Shown here: positions 11,467-22,333 of the stretch, piece after piece
How the letters are laid out: every line of letters starts with the position of its first letter
Position numbering within the stretch: the first letter of the stretch is position 1
From: Hyaloperonospora brassicae
Taxonomy: Eukaryota; Oomycota; Peronosporomycetes; Peronosporales; Peronosporaceae
Length of the DNA: 64,000 nucleotides
Assembly: GCA_947650285.1 (NCBI GenBank)
Contig: CANTFL010000378.1
Span: 91,613 to 155,612 of the forward strand
Reading direction: 5' to 3'
Translations under genes and position numbers: made by a program
The notes under the pieces: model-generated
Told to the model about the DNA's origin: nothing
Databases searched by the model: none
Seen by the model: only the letters and a program-made list of their open reading frames with translations

Positions 11467-11483
11467 CAAATTGCGGAATGATA
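11467..11483 (-). promoter_or_regulatory. Oomycete core promoter (Inr + FPR) of the cysteine-rich gene
   Basis: On the minus strand the site reads ATCATTCCGCAATTTGA. It matches 13 of 13 positions of the conserved part (CATTYYNCAWTTT) of the oomycete initiator/flanking-promoter consensus. Transcription would start near the TCA of the Inr, giving a 5' UTR of roughly 55-60 nt before the ATG at 11423, typical of oomycete genes. The chance of such a match at this place is low, so it supports both the gene call and the taxonomic call. Confidence 0.75.
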
Positions 11484-11640
11484 GGTGTTTTGCATGGAAA
11501 ACAAGAGTTCGCCACACGACCGATTCCGATTTACACGATAGGGGTGGTTTGCCGATTCCTATTCGTAGAGACTAGTCTTCATATCGCGTCACCAAATTTT
11601 TGAGGTTGCGCAAGAAAACGATCGATTAAAGGCTTACTAT

Positions 11641-12363
11641 CGACGACAGTACGACACCTTCTGCTAAACGGATTCGGACATGTTTACGGTCTAAGATAAA
11701 TTTGTCGTGATGTCACAAGCCGACATCAATCGACGACAGTACGACACCATTTGCTCAATGGTTTCGGACATGTTTACGGTCCAAGTTGGATTGGTCGTGA
11801 GGTCACTGGACGACATCAATCGACGACAGTTTGACACCATTTGCTAAATGTTTACGGACATGTTTACGGTCCAAGCTGTATTGGTCGTGATGTCACAAGC
11901 TGACATCAATCGACGACAGTACGACACCATTTGCTCAATGGTTTCGGACATGTTTACGGTCCAAGCTGTATTGGTCGTGAGGTCACTGGACGACATCAAT
12001 CGACGACAGTTTGACACCATTTGCTAAATGTTTACGGACATGTTTACGGTCCAAGCTGTATTGGTCGTGAGGTCACTGGACGACATCAATCGACGACAGT
12101 ACGACACCTTCTGCTAAACGGATTCGGACATGTTTACGGTCCAAGATAAATTGGTCGTGATGTCACAAGCGACATCAATCGACGACAGTACAACTCCATT
12201 TGCTAAATGGTTTCGGACATGTTTACGGGCCAAGCTGGATTAATCGTGACGTCACATGCCGACATCAATCGACGACAGTTTGACACCATTTGCTTAATGT
12301 TTACGGTTATGTTTACGGTCCAAGCTGAGTTGGTCGTGACGTCACTAGACGACGTCAATCGCA
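11641..12363. repeat. 90-bp tandem satellite, about 8 units
   Basis: Units start with CGACGACAGT at 11641, 11731, 11821, 11911, 12001, 12091, 12180 and 12270 (period 90, one of 89). Each carries GGACATGTTTACGGTC and TGGTCGTGA(T/G/C)GTCAC. Two unit types tend to alternate: one ends GATGTCACAAGC and has TTTGCTAAATG, the other ends GAGGTCACTGGAC and has TTTGCTCAATG, so there is a partial 180-bp higher-order period. The first and sixth units share a distinct variant (CTTCTGCTAAACGGATTCGG). Because 90 is a multiple of three, plus-strand translation repeats a 30-residue unit, but TAA stops interrupt it. Confidence 0.9.
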
Positions 12364-13989
12364 ACAGTACGAGAGGACCTTATAGAACCTTCTTGAGGCT
12401 CTCAAGAGATCCACAGATGTTTGTATGTCTAGACAAGTTAGTAGGAGTGGCATAGATTATCTAGTACATGAAAAGAGTGGCTAGAGAGAGAGTAGCCAGG
12501 TTGCGAACCAAAGACAAAATCGTATGCATCAATAAAACAGGATATTTTTTGATAGTTTGAAATATCAACAAATATAGTATCCATTAATAAAAGATGAAAT
12601 TTATAAAATTTCTAAAATCTCTTGGACCATCAACTCAATAGTTATGCCAGCTTCATCTACGAGCAATAGTTCAAGCAAGGGTAATCAAGAGAGAGAGTAA
12701 TCTAATCTTACGACGGTTGTGGCTAGCGTTAGACTTGTGTGTAATAAGTCGCGTTTATTAGTTTGCCTGCGAGGCCTCTTATCGTATTCACAATTCGTTA
12801 GCCCAATTACCGTAGCTTATTGTTGTTGCTCTATCCCTTTGACTAAAGGAAAATTTCTAGGTAAATGACTTGCAGTCATTAATGTGGTAGACCTCCTAAT
12901 GATATTTGTTTAACCATAGACTAGGTTATAAAACCTATCGTATACGTACGCAGATGAGGTTAATTTATGTCCGAAAAATCGGTGATATCTGCGTTTCCTC
13001 CCCCGTATGATAGTGACTTGTGTCATGTTTAAAGCGCGTCAGCATAACAGCTACCTACAAAAGTGTAAGAATTTCGACTCTTATGATAACCCCTCTATAT
13101 TAAAGATCGGGTGTCCTTGAGTAGAACTAAGACCTCATCGGGCTATTCGATACCAGAGAAGTAAATAATCTGCTCGACGGATCTAGACTGTTACGGTGGT
13201 GCAGTAGGTTACACAACCGCATTGCATAGAAGTGTAAAATTTAGGGTGTTCCGGATATAACCCAGTGACGACGAAAAACGTTTGCTGAAAGCTGACACGT
13301 GTTATCCACCTAGAAACATGGATATGATTACAAGGTGATACTTCGGAAAGTAGCAAAACCTTACATCTGAGCACTTTGACGATATTCCGTCACCATTTAG
13401 GGTAAAAATATTATCAGATCCCTTATGTAGCCTTTTAAATTCGATCCATGTTGGGGGTGGTGTCCTTTCTTCATGGAAAGATATTTTTACTAACTAAATA
13501 CATTTAAACGAATAATTATACACTCACCCTCTCTATAAGAGACACCCACTATATCAGGGTCAAATTGTCGCCGAACATTTCAAACTATAAAGAAATTTGG
13601 GTACTGTTCTCTTCATAATCGAGTTAGATACAAGACAAGATTTACACTCGCCCATTTGAATTGAAAATCCTTTTTATATAACTCACTACCCACACTTCTG
13701 ATGCTGAAAGATATACGTGGCATACGATGTGACAGTTGTTCCAGCCGAAGATTTGCCTAAAGCCTATTCAGCAACGTCATAGAACCACAGACGTGACCTA
13801 GGGAACGACAGCGCATTTCATAACAGGCGAGCTTATAAGGCCCATATTACTCATGAATCACGACGACAGATACAAACGACAAATTTGAGTAACTTCGCAA
13901 GGCGATAAATAGGTAGAAATAAAATTTTATTTACGTGAATACTCGATTACACCACTGGTACAACACGTCCACCCAAGAACATCAATCCC
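12364..13989. other. AT-rich intergenic, nothing recognisable
   Basis: No frame over about 65 codons with any recognisable feature. The short minus frame at 13183-13374 has no signal peptide or domain. No tandem repeats or LTR fragments were recognised. Confidence 0.5.
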
Positions 13990-15435
13990 GTGCACAATGA
14001 ATTTGACAAAGCGATTATCCTTCTCTCTAGAGCAGAAGTACGAGGTCTTTCAACACTGCAAAGAGCGACACAATATCCGCATTTACAAAGTGCAGGCCTT
14101 TGTGAGCTTCAGTTCCAGCACTGCATTATCAAATCAACGGTTCATCGCCTCATGGCCATGAAAGAAACCGACGTTGAGGGCTTTTGCCCTAATGTCAACA
14201 AGAAACGACGTGTAAGGCATCCTGAGTTTGAGAAGGAGCTGCTGAAATTCGTTTTCGAGCGCATGAGTGACGGGTTATTTGAAATTTTGGTCCTGGAGCA
14301 AGCAGACCAACTGCGAGTGAGCCATTATATCAAAGATCTTGATCCCAACCTTTGTTCCACGGCTGGCTTCATATTTTGAAGAATCAGAACAGCATCAAAA
14401 GCCGCACGTTGACAGGCGAGAACGAAGGCTTATGTATCGAGGATGTGCAAGCAGCTAAGTCTGAGATCCGCCATATGATTGAACAATATTCTCCGATTTA
14501 TGTGTTTAAATTTGATGAGACAGCATTAATTTACGAATTGTCACCAAACGAAACCCTATCCACGGTGTGAAACAACGGAAAGAAGAGCGTAAATTAACGA
14601 GAAAAAGTTGCTCTGTGATTCAACGCAAGTGGATCTAAAACGCTGGAGCCCATGATCATCTTGAAGTTTAAAAGCCAAGATGTATAAAGGGTGTGGAGAC
14701 TGAGAAGCGTGGCATCGTATAAGCTGCAAGCTCAAACGCCTGGACGACTTTATTTATCTGTGATAAGCGTCTGCATCAGTTAAATCTTCGAATGCATGGT
14801 CGCAAAGTCATGCTACTTCTCGATAATGCTTCCAGTAACAAGGTCCAGCTAAAATTCAAGAACGTCGATGTGGCATTTTTTCGCCTAACATGACTTCCAC
14901 TATCCAGCCGCTCGATGCAGGCACGCATTAATCTCATACTTTATATACGTGTGTCTTCTATTGTCATTTATCTCCTCACCTGCGTATATGTTAGTTAGGT
15001 ATGGTTCGATCATTTACAGCTCGCTACGAGAAACTGAATATGTGATGGCACATTGATCTGATAGAAGCAAACATGGAACGCATCCTATATATCCTAGAAG
15101 CCATTGAGTTTGCATCTGAAAGCTGAGATAGTTATGGCGGGGAGATCATTCAGAGCTGCTGGATCATGAGTGGGATCATCAAAGCGCCACAGGTTTCTTG
15201 TTTGCGTGCGAAGAACATTAATCGACCGTCCAGCCTGGCCTTCCAACAAGAATGCTGCGATGTGGCTGATATGTGTCAAAAGCTTGGTGTGATCGGCCGT
15301 GTAGATGATTATGTAAAAATGGAGGACTCCGATCAGATTCATGAATAAAAAGAAGCTCTGATTGAAGGAGAAGTGGAGCGCGCGGAAGTCGAAATTGACG
15401 AAGATCAAGCGCCTGTCAGTGCAACTCTGCACTAA
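13990..15435 (+). pseudogene. Pogo/Tigger-type (CENP-B-like) DDE transposase remnant
   Basis: Plus-strand pieces in order: 13990-14379 (helix-turn-helix region with STVHRLMAMKE, then RRVRHPEFEKELLKFV); a frame step at about 14350 to FHGWLHILKNQNSIKSRTL and GENEG (the conserved W..RF..R..I..R...GE block); YSPIYVFKFDETALIYEL, the first catalytic Asp in the FDETA block; then after stops WTTLFI, MHGRKVMLLLDNASSN, the second catalytic Asp in the LLLDNA.S block, and QPLDAG near 14920. MVRSFTARYEKL follows at about 15000, then IIQSCWIMSGIIKAP at about 15150-15185. This order is diagnostic of cut-and-paste pogo/Tigger transposases acting in the nucleus. At least three stops and two frameshifts make it inactive. 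Terminal inverted repeats were not identified. Confidence 0.8.
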
Positions 15436-16678
15436 ATTGATGTCTGCTTTTGCGTTAGTACATTATACGCTTAAATGAGGACACGCAGATTTACATTTAG
15501 ATCTGGATAAAATGTCGTCGGTTATTCGCAAGAACCGGCACGATAAGGCAAAACAGCTCAACGTGAGAGACTTCATATGGTAGAAAGCTGTTTCATTTCA
15601 TTATAATCGGCGATTCACGCTTTAAGAAATATCATACAACTTTTCCTTTCAGATCCCTCAATAAGAGACTTTTTAAAGACCACGCTGTAAAAATTGGGCT
15701 CAAAGTTATCTCTTATAATGAGGGATGAATATATATAGGTTTTCTATACGTATTTTGGATTGGTTTTTTATATGACGAGGTGGATAATTACCCAGTTACG
15801 AGTCAGCATCTAAGGCACATTTACTATTTACGGCATATTTGAAAAAGGACCAAGATCTGCACTAAGTGAAGGATTATCGGTAATCTAAGCAGTCAGGCCT
15901 ACACGACTGAAAGTAATGGGTGCATGAACAGGGATCAGTCACAGGAAAAGTGATCGTTCAATGACTATATATTTTATATTATCATTTGCACCTTGTGGGT
16001 GTTTCTATGGCTCATGGTTTGTGAGCTAATTGACCTTCTTAGTCCAACCCCTTCATTTTCGAAAAAATGTACTTTAAAAGCATCTGTTCTTCCACTAATT
16101 GAAGATTGAAGTCGTGCGCAGCTCTCGGAATTATTTAGGCTATTATTCTTAAGCATTCTCTTATAACGATATATTTTATATCCTTTACATAGAAAGTCAC
16201 TGATCCAGTTACCATAAATCTTAAAATAACATCGACAATGTTAGTTTAGAGGTCTTTAGTACATACATTAAAAAGATGAATAATCCCGCTGCAATAAAAT
16301 ACACGATCGTCGATTTTCGAACAAATATGTGACAGAGTCCTAATAAATTCCATCATATCAAATCAGCGCTATGCGGGGCAATAGTCGCGCTGACACATGT
16401 GTGAGGCAAGTAGTACACATTAGCTTAAATAAATAACTAGAAACAAAAAAGGCGGTCTTACGCACATTATTTGCCGACCTTAAGCGCTCGTGGATCTCAA
16501 CAGGCTTTATCTGACAAATTTCTATTGTCTAGAAAAAGGCGATGCTTGTTGCCGACTGTGTTGCTTCACTTCGAAGTAATGCCCCTTATCCTCGGTCCAT
16601 ACGTACACTTAGTTGGCTCAAAATAAGTAACAATAAGTTTTTTTATAAATCTGGTTCACGCGGCAAAACGGCCAGTAT
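15436..16678. other. AT-rich intergenic, nothing recognisable
   Basis: Low-complexity, A/T-rich sequence without recognisable coding regions or repeats. The minus frame at 15974-16156 has no features. Confidence 0.5.
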
Positions 16679-16861
16679 GTGAATAAAATTGAGATGGCGC
16701 TGGCAATGTTGGTCGTGGTGGTAGGGACCAGCGTTTCGTCTCAAGTTTCATCGACTATAATTTATACTTTAGTTCCGCCAGGTGTTTCGGAAAATGAAGT
16801 GACTAGAAAAAATTTGCATTCAAAATTCCCCCATAATGTGTTTATTGCGGTGTCCGTGTAA
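16679..16861 (+). CDS. Short frame with a possible signal peptide (doubtful)
   Basis: 60 codons with an N-terminal hydrophobic stretch (MALAMLVVVVGTSVSS after six residues) that could be a secretion signal. The remainder has no cysteines and no RXLR or LxLFLAK motif. No oomycete core promoter was seen immediately upstream. It lies 130 bp before the A2 LTR. It could be a truncated effector remnant or chance. Confidence 0.22.
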   Translation: MNKIEMALAMLVVVVGTSVSSQVSSTIIYTLVPPGVSENEVTRKNLHSKFPHNVFIAVSV

Positions 16862-16990
16862 CCCTTGCATTGCAGTTTTTGCCTGCAGCTTTTTATATTA
16901 AAAAGCTCAGAACGATAACGATTATGCTGTTTGGCCGCTTATTTATGCGTAACAGGGCATGCTTCTTGCCTGATGACAGGTAAGACATTG

Positions 16991-17421
16991 TGTAACGGGT
17001 TATCCCGTTACATGATATTGTCATCAAGAATAAATAGACAATAGGGATATTTCGTTGAGTATTTTTTTAACAATATTAATATGCATAGTGATATTGTTGG
17101 GATGACCGAAGGGGGAGATGATATTTACATATTAACCCACCAATCGCTGCTAGCCGCGCGCAATGGGTGGTGAGTAGACGTATTATACGTTCAGTAAGAC
17201 TTATGTAATTAAGTCAAGGCGATCAAGATTAAAAAAGAATTTTACAACGTAGTCATGATAAATAACACTTTTACTTTTTTCTACAAGTACGGCCTTGCCG
17301 TAGTTGTTATTCCTTCCTTTGCGTAGTGCATACAAATAGCATTACACTGATCTTCACTGTTGTCAGTGAAAGTTGCCTCTGTACGGGTAGACCAGTGCGT
17401 AATTGTCGGTGCCGTATTACA
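16991..17421 (+). repeat. A2 5' LTR
   Basis: 431 bp, starts TGTAACGGGTTATCCCGTTACATGATATTGTC like the solo LTR at 43944, and ends TATTACA before CCTGGTAGTACTTTGTAG. The left flank is CATTG (16986-16990), which would be the target duplication to look for at its other end. Clearly older than the A3 LTRs. Confidence 0.8.
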
Positions 17422-17425
17422 CCTG

Positions 17426-18740
17426 GTAGTACTTTGTAGTCCGTCCAAGGACCACAATCGCGTCGCCCGACATGCCAATGTTGGACGATAAAGAAGGCGA
17501 CATATTTCACGGAACTCGTTAAAGCTACTCCCATTTAAAAGACATCGATTGGAGTGCAATCGAACAAATGAGTTCGACCATTGGCGAAGAAGCTATCTGG
17601 GTCATGCTATATATAAGATTTTGAGACCAGCACCATTTCGTCATCAACAAGTTCTTGTGACGAGAAATTAATGCTTTGCGAGCGCAATGGACCACTTTGT
17701 GACAGCAAGTTCCCCAGCTAATCAAGATTAGACATCAACAGTCTCATTTCACAGTGTCAACGCGTGAGCTTCGACGGGAATTTCTAAAATTATAGCTCTT
17801 CAAGTATTATGGAGTTGAGGCCGACTCCCTGATGAAATAATGTGTCGAAGTCGACGGTGCCATCAAGTACCGTTGCATCAATAATGAGCGAATGCGAATT
17901 GCATTCGCTCAGTCGTACTTGGCAGGTGACGTCAGGAATTTATGCCTGAACCTCTATCTACACGACATAAATGTGTTTGGGTCGTTAGACATCTTAAGGC
18001 TCTGTTTAGCGAAACGTTAGAGTAGCCCGGGGCAGGGTTCAGGACTCTCAAATTAAACTCCTCGAGGTCAATCAGGGAAAGCGTAAGGCTCACACTTACG
18101 CCCAACATGTGCGCTACCTCGCAAGTTGTATGGTATTGAGTTCTGTAAGTGAATTTGTGTTAATCACAATATATATACGTGGACTTTCAGATAGTCCCGT
18201 CAGGGACCAAGTGTTCCGCGGAGAGCAGAAGAAACTCTCGAAATTTATTCACGCTTCGGAGCATGAAGCCTATAATGTGAGACATTCCCACACCACGCTG
18301 ACCCCACATCGTCCACAACCACGGTCAGCGGTTGGAGGTCGAGAGCTAAAAGATTAACTTAATGTCGAGGGCGGGAACCTCGCCCTGCGAACGACAAGCG
18401 ATTAGTGAGATGCCATCGCTGTCACATTGGGACACTACGCATATGAATTCAGTATCATCCGCTCACAACCCTGCGGTACTAAGCAAACCGATCGACCAAT
18501 CGCCAAAAACGCAAATGGGCGTAGGTCCAACGTTGTTGCGTAACCACAACACCGAGGTGAACTATAAACTTTGACGAGTTCAGAAGTGGCGAAGCGCCTT
18601 AATTATCTAGCAACCGCAAGAGAATTTGCAAATCTCTTGAAGGACTTTGCTCCCGACACGCATTCTCTGAATGTCTATGTGCCTGCGATGAAGTTTCAAT
18701 CATCACCTTGATACTGAAAATAATAAAGGACTTATCACTT
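17426..18740 (+). pseudogene. A2 gag remnant
   Basis: Begins with the same leader as A3 (CCTGGTAGTACTTTGTAGTCCGTCC..GGACCACAA). Frame pieces correspond to A3 gag: about 18060-18130 reads NQGKRKAHTYAQHVRYLAS against A3 KQGKSDVHAYAQHIRLLAS, and 18362-18574 ends LLRNHNTEVNYKL against LLRSRNSETDHQKM. Frequent stops; the CCHC knuckle is not recognisable. Confidence 0.7.
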
Positions 18741-20050
18741 CGCGCCTTAGTGACTATGGGGAGTGTAAAATTTTCATTCGTCGCCAGTCACTCGAGGTCA
18801 AAAATCTCAACTTCGTGAAGCCAGAGATACGTTAAACAAGAATGACGGTGCTCTTAGCGACAGGCGCATCGACCACTGTGAAGAAACGTGTAGTCGGAAT
18901 CCACAATACGATAGAAGGCGAAAACTACGATGACGGCTTCATCGTACAGAATCTGGATGACAATTCGAATATCCTAGGACTACCTTGGCTCACGTGAAAC
19001 GAGCTAAGGGTGAGCTGGCAGAATCGATCCCCCAGGATTCCTGACGCTTGTTCATCAGATGGCCATTCGTTGAACGCCATGGATCGTCCACTTGCGTGTA
19101 AATGGACTGCGAGTGAGTGCGATGGCCTCACTTGCGGTACGGTCGTTAGCACGACTGCACATGACTTCAGTGTATCTGACCTCTAAATTGTAGAATAAAG
19201 TCCCGGCGGCTGTACAGTTGTATTGGCAGCGCCGAAGGTCCACCACTCGAATAAGTCGAGTGGACCGGGACATAAAAACTTGACTAGAGGGCAACATCCT
19301 AAAAAGAGCAAACCAGTTGTCCACAAAAGACAATGCGATTATCCTAGGTCGACTGGAGAGTCGAGCGTAGAGGATCAGTACCTGACGGTAGTTGCACGAC
19401 ACAGTCAGAAGACGTCGAGGGAATAAATGCCCGCGTTCTTGGGGAAGAAATTTCTGAAGAAGTACTTGGCGAGCTATGAGGCTCTTAGCAACATGAGCGT
19501 ACAAGCCCTCAGAATTTTGTTGAATAATGTTTCCAGGGAGTAACCGAGACATTGAACGTCTTTTTCAATGACAGATCAAGCTTATGCGTTACACACTCGA
19601 TACGATTGTCCCTCCAAAGTTAACTTCGGCGATAACTCAATCACCAACGCTAGAACCAAAACGGTTCTTGCGAGATCTGCGCAGTGGCAAAGTAAATAAG
19701 ATCTGTGTACTCGTCGCGGAGGACGAGTACTTTGAATATATTCGTTCAGCGATGATGTTTACTCTGACCGAACGGGTTCTGAGCAGCTCATCTATGGACG
19801 GAAGTGTCCTCGATGATATGACTTGGATTAAGCGATACACGTCTCAATCCTGGGAGTCGAATCAAGCTAACTCTATCTACAAGGATTGATCGATATCAGG
19901 GATGTATTCCCTGAATCCGTACTATGTGAGTTGCCTAAGGATAACGGCACTCGACAAGAAAGCGAGCTCAAACCGGGCTCGAAGCACTGTGTCATGAAGC
20001 AGTGGCCACTGACTAGTCAATAATTACTAGCGATCGACAAGTTCTTTGCT
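18741..20050 (+). pseudogene. A2 protease and pol N-terminus
   Basis: 18640-19045 is a divergent remnant of the protease region (FAPDTHSLNVYVPAMK and later pieces). From 19046 it is inside the near-identical inverted tract. 19584-19889 encodes the same 101-codon piece as A1 6667-6362 (PPKLTSAITQSPTLEPKRF). No complete retropepsin site is visible. Confidence 0.7.
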
Positions 20051-20062
20051 GATCGCTTTGCA

Positions 20063-20659
20063 GTGAGACATGCGAGGGAAACAACTTCCCCTCACAGCTC
20101 TCCGACCTTTTGTGTGCAAAAGGTCACAAGAGGGTGGAGGATAGTGCACGAATTCAACAAGTTGAATGCTGCAACAGTACCGGCTCAGATGCGAATACCG
20201 AGGAAGGACGTGATCATTGATGGTATGTCTAAGAGTACCATCTTCTCGTCCATGAATCTGATGGATGGTTTCTATCAGATACTCATGCGTTAGCGGGACA
20301 TGCCGTACACAGCAGTGAGCATCCCAATCGGGATGCTGTGGGAGTGGCTAGTGATGCCACAGGGGCTGAATAATGCACCTGCAGCGTTCAATAGATGTGT
20401 GCCATATCTGTTGAGACCCATGCAGGACTTCGCACTAAGTTACTTTGACGATTTTTTCGTTCATAGCCGCGCTCTGGACCGAAAGACGGACGTGGAAGTT
20501 CACAGAACACACGTTCGTCAGGTTCTTCAACTTATGCGCAAACATAAATTGTACGCCAACCTCAAGAAATGTATATTTGCGGCTAGCGAAAACCACATCT
20601 TGGGTTCATCGTGGGTAAACACGGCGTACAACCTGATCCCGAAAAGATTAAGGCGATAA
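20063..20659 (+). pseudogene. A2 reverse transcriptase
   Basis: Same two frames as in A1: 20063-20293 (GWRIVHEFNKLNAATVPAQM, SSMNLMDGFYQILMR, then TAG) and 20300-20659 (MPQGLNNAPAAFNRCVPYLL, LSYFDDFFVHSR). The active-site YFDD is present but the stop and the frame break after ENHILG make it non-functional. It is identical to A1 in translation here. Confidence 0.85.
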
Positions 20660-20762
20660 CTGACTGGCCTGCGCCAGTCAATGTCAAAGGACTTCATAAG
20701 TTCCTTGGACTCGCGGCGTACTTGTACAAGTACGTCGCTAGTACTCGTGCATATATGCCGAG

Positions 20763-21365
20763 ATGACTGTGCATCTTTCTTGTTTACTCAAGAAAAATGT
20801 GAAGTGGTCATGGGACGCTGACTGTCAGCATTCCAGTAAAGGTATCAAGCAGAGCTTGATGCAATCACCCATATTGGCGATTGTAGATCAGGACAGACCA
20901 TTTCATGTGGCCTGTGACGCCAACAATTTTGAAATCGGCTGTACGTTGATACAATTTGACACAGATGGCGCGGAGCGCGTCATCTGCTATCAACCTCGCC
21001 ATCTGCAAACAACTAAGCGTAATTACCCAGTGCAGGACAAGGAAACCCTTGCCATGAAATATGGACTGACTAAGTTTTGTGTCTATCTCCTGGGAGATAG
21101 ACCGTTCATCTTCTATACGGACCATGCGTCACTACGCACGGCCGTACACAGCTCACACCCCTCGAAAAGAATGGCGAAATGGCTATCTTTTTTCGCGGAG
21201 TACAACTTCTCTGTAGAACATAAATCAGGACGACTTATTGTCGTCGGTGATGCGCTTTCGAGCCGGTCCGATTTCGAGCCGGGCGCGCCAACCAACAGTG
21301 AGGATACACTCGCTGTTGCGACAATTACACCAGTTTCCCTTCTTCAACGTTACTTGACGACGTAA
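20763..21365 (+). pseudogene. A2 RNase H domain
   Basis: 200-codon stretch with FHVACDANNFEIGC, YPVQDKETLAMKYGL and YTDHASL signatures. It differs from A1 by one residue near the C-terminus (VSLLQ against VSRLQ). It is not fused in frame to RT or integrase. Confidence 0.85.
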
Positions 21366-21374
21366 GGAAGACCT

Positions 21375-22330
21375 ATGCGGAAAGCTAAGGCGATTATGCG
21401 GCTAATGGATCACCTGGCGAATTCAACTCGTATATCTTTGGAAGACGTTTTTGCTCTGTACCGTTCCCCATCGGATAGGCACACAACACGCAACGAGTCG
21501 CTGTACTCTATAGTTGTTGCCAGCAACACTACTCGTGTCGTCGTCCCCGCTCATAAAAAATGAAGCTTGCGCATCATGTATATGTGTCACGATGCCCCGA
21601 CAGGTGACCATCGTGGTAGAGGAAAAAAAGATTTACCCTACGGTAAGTCGGGACTTATACTAGCCCCGCCAGTATCCGTTTGTGAGCAAGTACATTCGCG
21701 CTTGCGGAATTTGTCAATAGGTGAAGCCTAGACCTTAATCCCGTGAACCCTTACAGTTTCTACCTGATCCGACATAGTGCTGTCATCCGTTTCCATAATC
21801 TTTGTCTTCGGTTCCCCCGAAGAAGACCACAAGAATAAGAGTATTCTTGTGTTCGTTGACCGTTTTGGCCAGATGGTGCCTCTTGCTGTAGTACCCTAGT
21901 CGATCACATCACAGGGCTGTGCTCGTGTCTTTGTCGACACGATATTTCGACTCCACGGGTAATCCCGTGAGCTCGTTTCCGACCGTGTCCCTCGGTTTAA
22001 AGTGGACTTCTAGCAATTCGTGTTCGTGTCTCTCGGAACACAATTGAAAATGTCCACATCTGACTTTTCCCCTTAATTTTTTTCGGACGGAACGTTCGAA
22101 ACGTGTCCGTAAATAGATACTTCGATTATCTGTCCACTCGTTCTCGAGTTGGAGTGAATTTCTACCGATGGTGGAAGCCGCCTTTAATGATTCGGTGAAT
22201 AATTCAGTCCAGCATACACCGTTCTTCGTGATTGGCCTACGCCATCCACGTCTGCCCACCCTTTTAGAGTGTGACTCTTGGTTAAGGGTGGGGACTCACT
22301 CGAGCAAAAATAGTTCTGGCTCTTGCTTAT
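21375..22330 (+). pseudogene. A2 integrase core, decayed
   Basis: Carries CHDAPTGDHRGRGK (His-His half of the zinc finger), VFVDRFGQMVPLAVVP and, near 22168-22260, MVEAAFNDSVNNSVQHTPFF followed by VIGLRHPRLPTLLECDSW. This matches the end of the A3 core (MVEFAINNSVHASTQHTPFY, VHGLRHPRVPTLLECDFW). The middle, with the second Asp and Glu, is scrambled by stops. Confidence 0.75.
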
Positions 22331-22333
22331 CAC

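Noticed and set aside
11641..12363. Regularly spaced repeats that could suggest a CRISPR array
   Set aside because: Units are contiguous 90-bp tandem copies with no unique spacers between short repeats, and the context is eukaryotic.
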